Shown piece after piece: positions 52,281 to 64,000 of a stretch of 64,000 bases of DNA. Under the pieces are notes generated by a model. That model was not told the DNA's origin and searched no databases. It saw nothing but the letters and a program-made list of their open reading frames with translations. Position numbers and translations under genes: made by a program. This DNA is from Dirofilaria immitis (Eukaryota; Nematoda; Chromadorea; Rhabditida; Onchocercidae), in assembly GCA_024305405.1 (NCBI GenBank), contig JAKNDB010000053.1, positions 62,001 through 126,000 of the forward strand, given 5' to 3'. Numbering within the stretch: the first letter of the stretch is position 1; the number at the start of each line of letters is the position of its first letter.

Positions 52281-53654
52281 CTGCATGGACTGTAATTGAG
52301 ATGCCCTTTTGTTGATAGAGTAATTCGTAGGGAAATGAGAGCTTATCAGTGATCAAATCTATCATCAACTTGACTTTGTGGTCTGTCCCGAGACTGACTT
52401 GACTTGCTTACCCTCAAATGTCCTCCAAATAATGCCGCCTATTTTGTCATGTTCCTTATCAAATGACCTCAGATAACCTTATCAAGATTGGAATAGAATC
52501 AAACTTTATCAAAAATTATCTATGAAATAGTAGTTAATTTCTTTATAAGTTAAGCAATTAATAAATTAAAATTATACAATGATTATTTTTATTGCATGTT
52601 TGATATCAGCTAGAAATTCTAAATTTTCCTTTAAAATTAATTTTTTGATTTTTAAACTGATATATGTCAAAGTTTAAAGGTCAAAATAATTCGAATGAAA
52701 AGATATGTTAAGGGATAGATTAATTTTTACTTTATTTGTAGTATTAATTAATCCATAATTATCCATAATACTATCATAGATCAGTGTAGCATAATTCAAC
52801 ATTAAATATCACAAAGATTGATAACAAAATAAAATAGTTTTTCAACTTATTACTGGAATTGATAATATATCATTTGCCTCTATTGCTTTATCATTCAATT
52901 TAAATCATTGATAATCTCTTATCATGAATAAATTTCTTATTTTTTAATAATCGATTTAAATGATCGAATTAAATCAGTCAAATTTTATCACTATCATATC
53001 AATAAATAAAGCATTATCTGCTATTACTATTTAAATAAATCATATCACAAAATATATTTATATCTTTTTTAAAAAAAATTCATTATCCAAAAAAAATATA
53101 TATTTCATTTTTCTTGATCCATATATAGATATATAGGAAGTAATCAATTATAATTCTTGATATCATATCAAATATAAATGATTGATTCATTCATCATCCT
53201 TTTTTTTTTTATTTCTCCTTCAAAATACATTATTATTTGTAAAACATTCATTCATATGATATGATGTTTTTTTATGATAAATATTTCTTTTCTTTTTTTT
53301 TTTTTTTTAAAGAAAGATATTTAAGTTTATTTTGAATATAAAAGGTATGCATGAATGCTCAATTATTTCATCTTTTTTTTTTTTTGATCGAATATTTATT
53401 GAATTTTTTAGGATAATTAAAATTTTCACTATCATATTTTAACAGCAAATTTGCTATTATTATTATTATTAATTTAATTATTTTATATTTGCAAATCAAA
53501 AACATAAATAAATAAATAATTTGAAAAAAATTAATTTCATTTTTTAATTTTTTTCCTTTCTTTTTTCTTTGAATATTTTTTCTTTTTGATATTATGGAAA
53601 TATCTTAATTTTATTACTTTAGCAAATTTTTCTTTTTTTTTTTTATCAATCATT

Positions 53655-53940
53655 TTAAATAGACATAATAAATTTATTGCTATCTTAAAATGATAGCAAA
53701 ATATAGAATTGATAAATTTAATGATAGGATCAGATTTTAAAACGAAATTAGAATTAACTGAATGATTGATCTTTTTCTTTTTTGGTATTATAATTTTAAT
53801 TTTATTTTAGACGGACATAATAAATTTATTGCTATCTTAAAATGATAGCAAAAATATAAGAATTGATAAATTTAAGCTTCCTCAAAATGATAGGTCATAT
53901 TTTAAAAGGAATTAAAATTAAATAAATGATTGATATGTGA
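53655..53940 (+). repeat. Duplication of about 150 bp
   Basis: GACATAATAAATTTATTGCT followed by ATCTTAAAATGATAGCAAAA and AATTGATAAATTTAA occurs at 53662 and again at 53813, continuing into GATTGAT at both ends. Confidence 0.85.
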
Positions 53941-54589
53941 GATAATAATATTAATATTAAAATAAAAATATTATCAAATGCTTAGCTTTATTATCTTATC
54001 ATGTAAGAATTTTTCCTTCTTAAATTATTTTTGAAAAATTTTTTTATTTCATCTCGAGAATTGATGTCTTCCAGAAATTAAGATCAAAGATGCTCGTTAT
54101 GAAAGAATAATGTTGAAATATATAATTTAATTTATTAATTTTCATATCACATTTGAAAGATTCTGATAAAACATGAATTATGGCTTTATAAGTATATAAG
54201 TTATAATCAAAATTAATGTGTCAGGTTAAAGGTCACGCTAGTATTTCAACATATTAATAAAAGCATTGATATATTTATGATATTGCATAATTTTAGTCAT
54301 AATATCTATATTAGTATTAGCTATTGATTTTAAGTTTTTTTTTTTTAAATGAAACAATAATATATAGAAATAAATTGATAATTGATTATCAATTTCTGTA
54401 TATTTTTATCATTTTGAATAATCATTATTGATTGATATTTTACGAAAAGTTTAAGAATACATTTTCCTAATAAAAATTTTGATAAACAAGAAATATGATC
54501 TGATATTTTGGACATCACATCAGTTATCAGTTTGTTTTGCAATAGCAATAAATACATATTTGTTTTGAAATATTATGTCACGATAATTT

Positions 54590-54640
54590 GTTATTATTGT
54601 CGTTGTTGTTGTTGCTGTTTTGTTGTTGTTGTTATTGTCA
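54590..54640 (+). repeat. GTT microsatellite
   Basis: About a dozen GTT units with CGT, GCT and ATT variants. Confidence 0.85.
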
Positions 54641-54827
54641 TTTTCTGTACGCAACAATTTTTGAAAATTCTATCTATTAAATGATCATCGATTCAATTAT
54701 CAATTATCAGTTAATTGTCAATTTGTACCACTATCTTTTCCGATCATTATCATAATTTGTTGATTTTTTTCTTTTCTATTTTTATATTCCTTTATATATA
54801 TATTATGCTATGCAAATATAATTAAAA

Positions 54828-55072
54828 AATAGTAGTACAAATTAGAATATTACATCATACGTGAATATTTTAAAAAAAGTTTATATATTCTTAAAGTTTT
54901 TATATGCCCAAATTAACATTTCATAATAATCAAAAATGATTATACAATACTAAGATATAGTATTTTATAAGTTCAAATTAGAATATTACATCATACGTGA
55001 ATATCTAAAAAAAAAAAGTTTCATAGTAATCAAAAATGATTATACAATACTAAGATATAGTATTTTAAAGTT
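54828..55072 (+). repeat. Duplication of about 120-145 bp
   Basis: AAATTAGAATATTACATCAT plus ACGTGAATAT, then AATCAAAAATGATTATACAA plus TACTAAGATATAGTATTTTA, occurs twice in the same order. Confidence 0.88.
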
Positions 55073-55675
55073 TATAAATTTTCATATACTTTTCATTTAA
55101 TCAATTGATAATCATTTAGCTAAAAATGATACATAATTTTTTTTAAATATATTTCATCCTTTTTCATGATTGTTTAGACAACTTTTGAAATATTCTTTGA
55201 TTTTTTCATTTTTGATCTTTAGTTCGAGAATTCTTTTTTTTCCTATAAATAATTTCAATTAAAATGTTAGTGTAATTTCAAATCGAAATGTTATATTTAA
55301 ACGATATTGATTTTCTTCTTTTTTTTTATTTTACACTTTGATTATGCATATAAGTGATACGATTTAGATTGTTGTTTTCAAAGTTTTTTTTTCAAAAAAT
55401 TATCAAATATAAGTAGAAGAAAGAGCAACGATGTATTTGGTTATGTAAAGAATTGCGACATCGATTATGTAAAAGAATTGCGATGTAATGAATCAATGAT
55501 ACTATTCGCTTTTTTCTCTCCCTTTCTCTCTTTTTTTTCTTTTACATGCTTATTTAAAGGATTTAATAATTCTTCAGGAAACTTTTGTGATAGTAACGAA
55601 AAAGATGCGACGAAAACGCTAAATTGAAATTTGCTAATTTCCATTATAACGACGAAACAACGACCAGCTGGCACG

Positions 55676-58600
55676 ATGATGCAAATTGAGCAGCAATATT
55701 TGAACTTAAACGATGTTCGAATGGTAATTTTAATTTTTTTCTTTTGCTGATAAACTGATAAAAATTTGATTTTATTATTTAGACAAGTTTTTTTAACAAA
55801 ATTCGAGAATACATTTATCATAAAATTTATTGATTTTATTATCATTTATTAATTTACTGATAGAATATTATTCAAATTTTAACATATCATAAATATTTGA
55901 AAAAAATAAAAAATAAGATAGCTATGATTAGTAATTAGTGGATTAAGATTTTCTTCCTTTTTTTTGCGGGTAAAACTGATAAAAGAGTAAAAGTATTAGA
56001 GTAGTCGAGATCGAGATAGTGCGTTACATAGATTGCCTCATTTTAAAAAAAATCAATCTTGCAAAGAAGAATTGAATGAATCATTTCTTTCAATTCGTTC
56101 ATCAATTGAATATTTGTGTGAAACAAGAAAAAACAAGAATGATGAAAAAATGCTTCTTCTCTTTGTCTATCTAGCATAAGATAATGTGGAAATCGAAAAA
56201 TTTTTTTGAAAATTTTTCAAAATATTAAATTAGAAGGAAAATGATTGAATCAGCTAATAATAATTTTGCACGTTTATAGAATTAAAATAATTATAATAGA
56301 ATGCACGTTTACAGAATTAAAAATAATTAGAATAGAATGCACGTTTACAGAATTAAAAATAATTAGAATAGAATGCACGTTTGCAGAATTAAAATAATTA
56401 AATTAGAAGAAAAATGATTTAATCAGCTAATAATAATTTTGCACGTTTACAGAATCAAAATAATTAAATTAGAAGAAAAATGATTTGAATCAGCTAATAA
56501 TAATTTTGCACGTTTGCAATATTAAAATAATTAAATTAGAAGAAAATGATTTAATCAGCTAATAATAATTTTGCACGTTTATAGAATTAAAATAATTATA
56601 ATAGAATGCACGTTTGCAGAATTAAAATAATTAAATTAGAAGAAAAATGATTTAATCAGCTAATAATAATTTTGCACGTTTACAGAATCAAAATAATTAA
56701 ATTAGAAGAAAAATGATTTAATCAGCTAATAATAATTTTGCACGTTTATAGAATTAAAATAGTTACAGTAGAATGCACGTTTACAGAATTAAAAATAATT
56801 AGAATAGAATGCACGTTTGCAGAATTAAAATAATTAAATTAGAAGAAAAATGATTTAATCAGCTAATAATAATTTTGCACGTTTATAGAATTAAAATAAT
56901 TGTAATAGAATGCACGTTTACAGAATTAAAAATAATTAGAATAGAATGCACGTTTGCAGAATTAAAATAATTAAATTAGAAGAAAAATGATTTAATCAGC
57001 TAATAACAATTTTGCACGTTTACAGAATCAAAATAATTAAATTAGAAGAAAAATGATTTAATCAGCTAATAATAATTTTGCACGTTTATAGAATTAAAAT
57101 AGTTACAGTAGAATGCACGTTTACAGAATTAAAATAATTAATATTAGAAGAAAAATGATTTAATCAGCTAATAATAATTTTGCACGTTTATAGAATTAAA
57201 ATAATTATAATAGAATGCACGTTTACAGAATCAAAATAATTAAATTAGAAGGAAAATGATTGAATCAACTAATAATTTTGCACGTTTACAGAATCAAAAT
57301 AATTAGAATAGAATGCACGTTTGCAGAATTAAAATAATTAAATTAGAAGAAAAATGATTTAATCAGCTAATAATAATTTTGCACGTTTACAGAATCAATC
57401 AACAGAAGCAACAACCGTTCCACCACCGCCAGTTGTAATTTGCCCAACGGAAGTCGACAATGTTAATATAACATTAGAAAAGAATCAGCAGTGTGCATGT
57501 AAAGATTGTGGCAAATTATTCAATTCTGTATGGTATCTTAAACAGCATGCTGTAAAGCATTCAAACGATCGACCATTCAGATGCAAATTTTGCTATAAGG
57601 TTTTTTCCGTCTCTTTTTTTCTCGTTACAATATCGAGAACGATTCATTTCTTTTTTTTACATATTAATAAAGGATAAATATTTCGTATTGTTCAAACATA
57701 TTTAAGCCTATAAAGGTTATATAGAAGAAATATGTATCAGTCAGTTTTTGAAATATTTTTGTTTTCTAAAAAGTATTTATTTTCATCTCCTTTTTTTTAC
57801 TGTTTATATTTATTGTAAAATTTTATGCAAATTTTATATTTTTAGTAAGTATATAACAGTTTCTTTTGATACAATCAGAAGTTTTTATCATATTGTTAAC
57901 TTTTTAATTTCATTAGATAGTAACAATCAAACAAATGGGATGAAAAAAAAGTGAAGTATGCCTGAACTGATAGTTCATTTACAATTAGGTTATCATTAAT
58001 TAAATGGTGTAATCGAATGGATGTATGTATCGATTAGGAAGTAAAATCTGTCGCATTTGTAGTGCAATTAAAAAAGCAGGCTGAATAGTATTTAATTAAA
58101 GAATGTACTATAGAATGTGTAGATGTAATTGAGAAATAGATAATTAAGTGAGAAGTGATAAAATCATAAAAATAAATTAGGTATCGAAATGCTCAAACAA
58201 TTGCTATTATCATTTAACGTTTTTCATTTTTGTTTAATTATCTTCTTGATTGATTATTTTATCATCTCTATTTTTGGCATTCTATCAAATTTAGCTCTAT
58301 TAATTTTTGCTTATAGTACATAATTTGAGATTATTTATGCAGTATTATTTTATCTTTTAATTTTCAAAATTACATTTGATTCAATGTGCATCTAAATAAA
58401 TGCATCATAAGAAGATTCAGATTGTGATTACAATATCATACATATTATTTCATTTTTTTACATTCATTCTCCTCTCATTCTTGCTTCATTATATTATTTT
58501 ATATAAAAAAAAAGAACATTGAGTTGTTGAATTTTTCTTTTTTTTTCAGACTTATAAATTCCGATCAAATCTTTATCAGCATAAATGTCCGGATCGTACC

Positions 58601-61600
58601 AAAAATGGCAATATGTTAGTAGTTATTGATTTCTTTCTTTTTTTTCTTTTTTTTCAATCCGTTTTTCTTCCTGTTTTTTCGAGAAACTATTTTTTTTTTT
58701 TTGTATTTACAGACCATTTAATAAACGTCTAATGTATCGTTTAACTGTCAATCAGTCGCATATATTTGATACACGAGAATTATCATTGCAACAAACATCA
58801 GAGAGGATTGCTCCACCCTATTTTGATCATTTTTTAGGTCTGTTTGATTTTTTTTCATGAATTAATAGAAGTGAAATATTTACATCATTCATGATCAATA
58901 GGTCATAAATTCCTTCTGAAATTTAATCTTTCGATTCTTCGTTTTAAAAATTTGAAAAGATTTCGAATTTCAATTTAATTCTAATTAATATGATCAAAAA
59001 ACGATGTTTAATGGATGATAAATAAGTAAATAAGCAAATAAAATATTATAATATATGCTTGCATCATTCATATTATATTTACAAATTTATTTGATTATTT
59101 CGTTATTTATAGTTATACATACAAAAGAAATATATATTTGTCGAATGTAAATTCTTTACAGTAATCGACCAAACTTCAATCTTCCAACTAAACCAGTTGA
59201 GCAGCATACTGAACAAATTAATGTTCCAAATGAAGCCAATATAGAAGAAGCATTAAGTGTGAAGCAACAAATTGAATTGCGAGAAACCATCGTACCAAAG
59301 CGATTTTTAGAACAAGCTGTTATCGATAACTATCTGCAAAAGTATAAAAATAAGGTAATAATTAAAATTACAAATTAAAATATTAATCACCAGATAGATT
59401 TTATTCTTTCTATTCATAGATAATGTTAAAATTATGCAATCTATTGCAAAAGTATTCATTCAGGTGAATATTTCATATGATCATTTAGTCTTAATGAATT
59501 TATCAGATTATCAATAAAATGATTTCGATTTTGTTTCTCTCTAAAATTTTTGTTAATTGATCATTAAACAAATTTATGAGAATTTAATATAGAATAAGCA
59601 AGAGTAAAAATATGCTGAACAATTCAGCTGTATCAGTGTCGTAAATGCAAATTACAATTCCCGACACGTGGTTATCTAAGTCGACACATTGCGCAACATA
59701 ATGAATTGGAACAAATATCATTGCAATGTGAAATGTGTCCACAGCGATTTTCTAATGATTTAGAGCTGAAAAAGCATGCGGAATTGCATTCCAAGGATTC
59801 CGGAATATTATGCGTAAAATGTTGCGCATCTTTTAGGTATGTAAAATATTTGGATGATTGAAATTTTAATAGATTGCAATGATTGTCGGTACACTGCGGA
59901 ATCTGATTCATTTTTTTTTGTAGGTCAATGTTGGCATTACGACGACATCGAAATCAGTCTCGACAATGCATGTCATCAGTCATCAGCTTTAACAGTCAAA
60001 CCATTGTATGTTTCTACATTTTCCATTAGCGGATCACTTTCCAACGAAATCTGAACCATAACTGAGTATGCTTAATAAGATCCTAGGAATATTAGAGAGA
60101 TAATCAATTTGATAAGGTTAAACAGGATACGATAATCATTGAATGAATCAAATGTTATATGCAAGCTAATAATTAATTAGCTGCTGCAAAATCATATCTA
60201 GCCTGCGGTCGTTGATTATCAGAAATGTTTGCAACTTTTATAATACATTATAAAACTCTTATAATATTCGAGATGATAGCATTATAACAATGTGATAATG
60301 TAATTAGCTACGAGCTATAAATTTGAAGCTAATTATAAATTCAAATAATTTTGAAATGAAATTTTGAGATGAATATTTAGGATGAATATGCATACATTGA
60401 TGCTATAGAAGCAGAAGAAGCTCAAATAAGTAGTCCAAGAGCGGCAACTGTAACTGATAATTTTGGTGAGGAAAAATCATTCCTTACAAGTGATAAGAAT
60501 GGTGATTGCGGTAGTGCCACTAGCAGCACCGATTGTTATCAGCATTTCTCATCTAATCTTACCAGGTGATCATTTTTCCTCATTCTATTTCATTTGTTGT
60601 GCAATTGATTGTTTAAAATTTTTTTACCGGAGTAGTTACGAAATACAATTAATTAGAAGAGTGTAATTATAAAAAAATCATTGTAATTCAGATCAGAAGG
60701 TCATAGTGAAAGTGGTGCATTAATGTATGAAAATGGATCTAAACGTGCTATTACTACGGTAAAAATTAAACTTGGCTCAACACCTCTTGTTTCTATAATG
60801 AAAGAGAAAGATGATGGTAATAGTGATGAACAATCATTGAACAAAAATAGAGTACTATATCCAGGTTTGATTCGTTTTGTTTTTTATTCAAAATGTCTTA
60901 GTTACTTAGATTGACTTCAGAACAATAATATTTTGCTTGATCATAAATATGGCAGGGATTAATCAACAAACTGTGCAAATTAACATTTCACTAGTTAACA
61001 GTGTATCTCAAAAATTTTCTTGAATAGGTCTGAAATTAGCAATAAAAGGTATAAACAGTCTGTCTTATCAAAAAATGGATGAGATGATTGGATAATCATT
61101 TATGAGGCAAAAATATGACTATTAAAGTAAATTTTTGACCAAAAAATTTTGGTCTTTCGAAAAATTAAAAAAATTCAAACCATAATTTTTTGAAATGCGT
61201 TATAAATACACATTTTGTATCATACAAATATTAAGATCAATTTATTCCTTACTGGCCAATTTTTTCATTGTACAAATAGCAATTAATGGCTTATTATTTT
61301 ATTAAATAATTAATTATAAATTTTTTTCTTCTATTATGCAGAACTGAATGATGTGGAAGCAACAAATTCGGAAGCGATATTGGAGGAATCAAAGAGACGA
61401 TTATCTGAGAGCAGCAGCATTTCCCATATTTCCGTAAATCGTTATAGTAGCTATACTAGTTCAGGTCGAATTATCAGCAGTCATCATTCAGGTCATTTTT
61501 TCTTTTTTTAATAAATCAATACAGAAATGAATATCAATATTAGAAGCATTGCTATTCTTCTTATGGAATCAGATTCTCATTGCTTATTTTTCAAATTCAA

Positions 61601-63308
61601 TAATCATAACATTTGTGTGATATTCGTTCTTGTCAAGCCTCTCTACATATATATTTTGTCGTTGAATTCATGAAATATCATAAATAATACAGAATGATAG
61701 CATGAGATAATATAATGCTATTATTCTATGCAAAAACTTTGTCATTTATTTGTTTGATATCAATTATATTCAAAAGTTCGAATAATCCTGTGATTAATTT
61801 AACGCATTTTTAGCATTTGAATATGAATTTATCATAAATTGAAATATTATAGGAATGAGTGGTGGTAGCGCTACGAGTAATAATACACAAACAAATGGTG
61901 GTGGTGGTAGTAGTGGTGCTAGTGGAAATAATGAATCGTATTTCACGACTTCAACTTTTGATAGTTTTCTATCGAATAATGCTGGCAGTGATGTTTATGA
62001 TAGTTTAATGCTAGAAGGTGGTCGACCGCTAATTCTACATTCCCATATACATGTTACCAAAGGTTTAATTTTCAGTGGTTTTCAGAATAAATTATCGGAT
62101 ATATATTCAGTTGTTTTAGTTTAGTTTATTTAAATTTTTTGCTTTTCTTTTTATTTTTTATTTTTTCTAAATTTTTTTCTAAATTGATATGCTTTAATAT
62201 ATGAAATTAATTTCAATTTTCGAAAAATTTTAATCACATCCTGAGAGTATGTTAATAAAATCTACCAGTATTAGTTATTGAGAATTGAATCATTACTCTT
62301 AAATAGTTATTTAGCAAATAAAGGCTTCTTCTTGCAGTCATTCTATCTCAAAACTTTCTTATCATGGCGATCACCGTAATCAATAATCAGTTCAAACTTT
62401 TTCTATCATTTCAGATATTAAAGTTTCTTGTTCTATATAAGCAAGGATATAAAAATAGAATAGATCATATATATTATTACTAAAATTATTAGAATATTCA
62501 ACATGAATTAATTTTGAATTTATTGAAAAGTTTTAGCTATGTTATGAATATATTTGTTTATCTGACATTTTGCTGAAATTAAAATTTAGCAAGAAGATTA
62601 ACAAGTGAATAAATTTTTCGGCAAATAATAATTTCATGAAATAATATTTGATGTATTGCTAAATCGACGCCATAACCATAAATAAATACACACTGAAAAA
62701 TGAGGAATTTATTTCGATGAATCATTGAAAAAACGTACCTCTCTGCTTTACATTTGAAATTTAAAATTAGGAAACAAAAAACATCTAGCCTATAAAAAAA
62801 TAATAATACAATTTTTAGTTGAAGCCATATCTCAGCCAATTGTTGATTTGATCAGTTGTACGACACAATCAATTCGTGATGAAATTAGCCTTTGTGAAGC
62901 ACTTTTTGCTGTACGAACACACTTTTTAAGGTTTTTATTCTAATTTCGTTTAATGATGTTTTTAGTAGAGCACATTTCTGACGTTACATCAACGTTATTA
63001 CACGTTTATATAAAAAAAAGGAAGAAAAAACATTATCAGATATTAACGTAGAAGATCATCATAATAATTTTGTAATTCATATTGTTAAATATCGTTAAAA
63101 GTTTTCATCATTTAGTTTATCATTATTAATTGAATTAAATTTTATTACTTCTCCTTATTCTAATTCCTTTCTCAAATCTGTCCATCTAAACATAAAATTG
63201 AGCAAAATAAATATTATTAATGATGATATAAAAATTTCAGGAAAATTGCTATATATATTGTTTATACAACTGTGCTACAAACTGTGGAATTTTTCGATTC
63301 AATTTGTG
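55676..63308 (+). CDS. C2H2 zinc-finger protein, multi-exon, 3' part beyond the window
   Basis: Start ATG at 55676; exon 1 (55676-55723) encodes MMQIEQQYLNLNDVRM. Further exons: 57393-57599, 58550-58614, 58713-58841, 59162-59354, 59628-59836, 59924-60005, 60381-60565, 60692-60864, 61342-61491, 61853-62062, 62819-62930 and 63241-63308, all phase-consistent (the 58841 donor GTTTGA is the one that keeps frame). Fingers in order: CACKDCGKLFNSVWYLKQH, FRCKFCYKTYKFRSNLYQHK (split by an intron), YQCRKCKLQFPTRGYLSRHI, LQCEMCPQRFSNDLELKKHA and LCVKCCASFRSMLALRRH. So there are two N-terminal and three central C2H2 fingers, implying sequence-specific nucleic-acid binding. Between them lies a Glu/Gln-rich segment; after them come Ser-rich regions (LSESSSISHIS) and a GGGGSSGASGNN linker. 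I do not recognise an orthologue. Intron 1 contains the acceptor-bearing tandem array. Confidence 0.85.
56225..57392 (+). repeat. Tandem array of repeated 3' splice sites in intron 1 of the zinc-finger gene
   Basis: About 23 copies of GCACGTTTACAG (variants TTTATAG, TTTGCAG), alternating between a short unit of about 36 bp (AATTAAAAATAATTAGAATAG between copies) and a long unit of about 65 bp (with GAAGAAAAATGATTTAATCA and GCTAATAATAATTTT before the copy). The array ends exactly at 57392, where the last copy, TTTTGCACGTTTACAG, forms the apparent acceptor of exon 2. All but one copy end in AG. Joined to exon 1 in phase, the decoy copies would read AAT-TAA or AAT-CAA-AAT-AAT-TAA, that is, an immediate stop. 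Confidence 0.93.
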
Positions 63309-64000
63309 GTTTGTTTCTTTTTCTTAATTCATAGAATATTTCGAAAAATTTTTTTAAACTTTTTTATTTAAATTGTATGAATTTTTTTAAAATTCATCCG
63401 CCTTTGAAGAAATTATGAAACATATATTATTACTAATAATCTTTAGACAAATTAAAATATTGTTATCATTTGTTTGATTAATTGAATAAAAAGATTAAAG
63501 ATCTATCGATCAAATTTCACAATATTTAATTCATCAAAAAAAAGAAAAAAAAGCATTTTTAAATGCATATTACACCAATAAATGATAGTATATGTAATGT
63601 TATTTGCTGAAAAATTCATTTTTGAAAAATAACGCTGCTTGAGTGGAACGGAAAAACGACAACTTCAACTGTCCTAAAATTGAACAACTCTTTTTATTTT
63701 TTTTTAGTTTTTTTTGTAACTCTTCTAAAAGAACATTTTAATAAAACACAAACAGGAACATATACACTTTCCTTTTATCAACCAATAAAATGCATATAGA
63801 AATTAATTTTTCTATAAATTTGTATGTGTGTATATGTGTATGTATGTTTGTTTTATAATATCTAGATTTATGTTAATGTATGTCAAAGCATTTACAGAAT
63901 ATTGTTGATTTCTTAATATTAATCTGTTTGTAACGATGTATGTAATGTATGTATATAATGTATGCATGTAATTGTATGTATGCCAAACTTTTATCCATCT

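Larger units (their letters stand above)
28914..55675. other. 26.7 kb gene-poor, repeat-rich region
   Basis: No open frame here looks like a conserved protein, and none shows an ordered chain of acceptor-exon-donor signals with biased codon use. The DNA is AT-rich with long poly-T and poly-A tracts, many microsatellites and several families of short tandem duplications, listed separately. It could be an intergenic desert, the 5' region and far-upstream non-coding exons of the zinc-finger gene at 55.7 kb, or both. Non-coding RNA genes cannot be excluded by reading. Confidence 0.7.

Noticed and set aside
28914..55675. Transposons or bacterial endosymbiont insertions in the desert
   Set aside because: No reverse transcriptase, transposase or bacterial-type open frame was seen; repeats are short local tandems.

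Overview
The window is AT-rich animal DNA with many short spliced exons, acceptors close to TTTTCAG/TTTNCAG, and acceptor-like sites a few bases upstream of start codons, as expected for spliced-leader trans-splicing. The encoded proteins are conserved in animals, and the overall look suggests a nematode, probably a filarial or other spirurid worm. The species-level statement is inference; the nematode statement rests on intron and leader signals plus gene content.

Layout. About 0.5-7.9 kb on the minus strand is a homologue of the chromatin remodelling factor RSF1 (DDT, WHIM and PHD modules, acidic tail). A 1.8 kb divergent intergenic region with a long inverted repeat separates it from a run of five plus-strand genes: a class I SAM-dependent methyltransferase (9.7-11.6 kb), mitochondrial methionyl-tRNA synthetase (12.3-16.5 kb), Ku80 (17.0-21.6 kb), a PP2A B''-type EF-hand regulatory subunit of the PPP2R3C/RSA-1 type (22.6-25.5 kb), and the ribosome assembly factor RRS1 (26.4-28.9 kb). 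These are housekeeping genes spaced 0.5-1 kb apart; I see no evidence that they form an operon. From 28.9 to 55.7 kb there is no supportable gene: this 26.7 kb holds microsatellites, poly-pyrimidine tracts and at least eight families of short tandem or duplicated repeats. From 55.7 kb to beyond the right edge lies a multi-exon C2H2 zinc-finger gene, incomplete in the window.

Two points stand out. First, intron 1 of the zinc-finger gene carries a 1.17 kb tandem array in which each unit repeats the 3' splice site itself, and the last unit is the acceptor that appears to be used. Second, in most conserved genes the protein homology jumps frame, nearly always at a homopolymer run. At least nine such sites are listed; they look like uncorrected indel errors in the assembly rather than gene decay, and anyone using predicted proteins from this sequence should correct for them.
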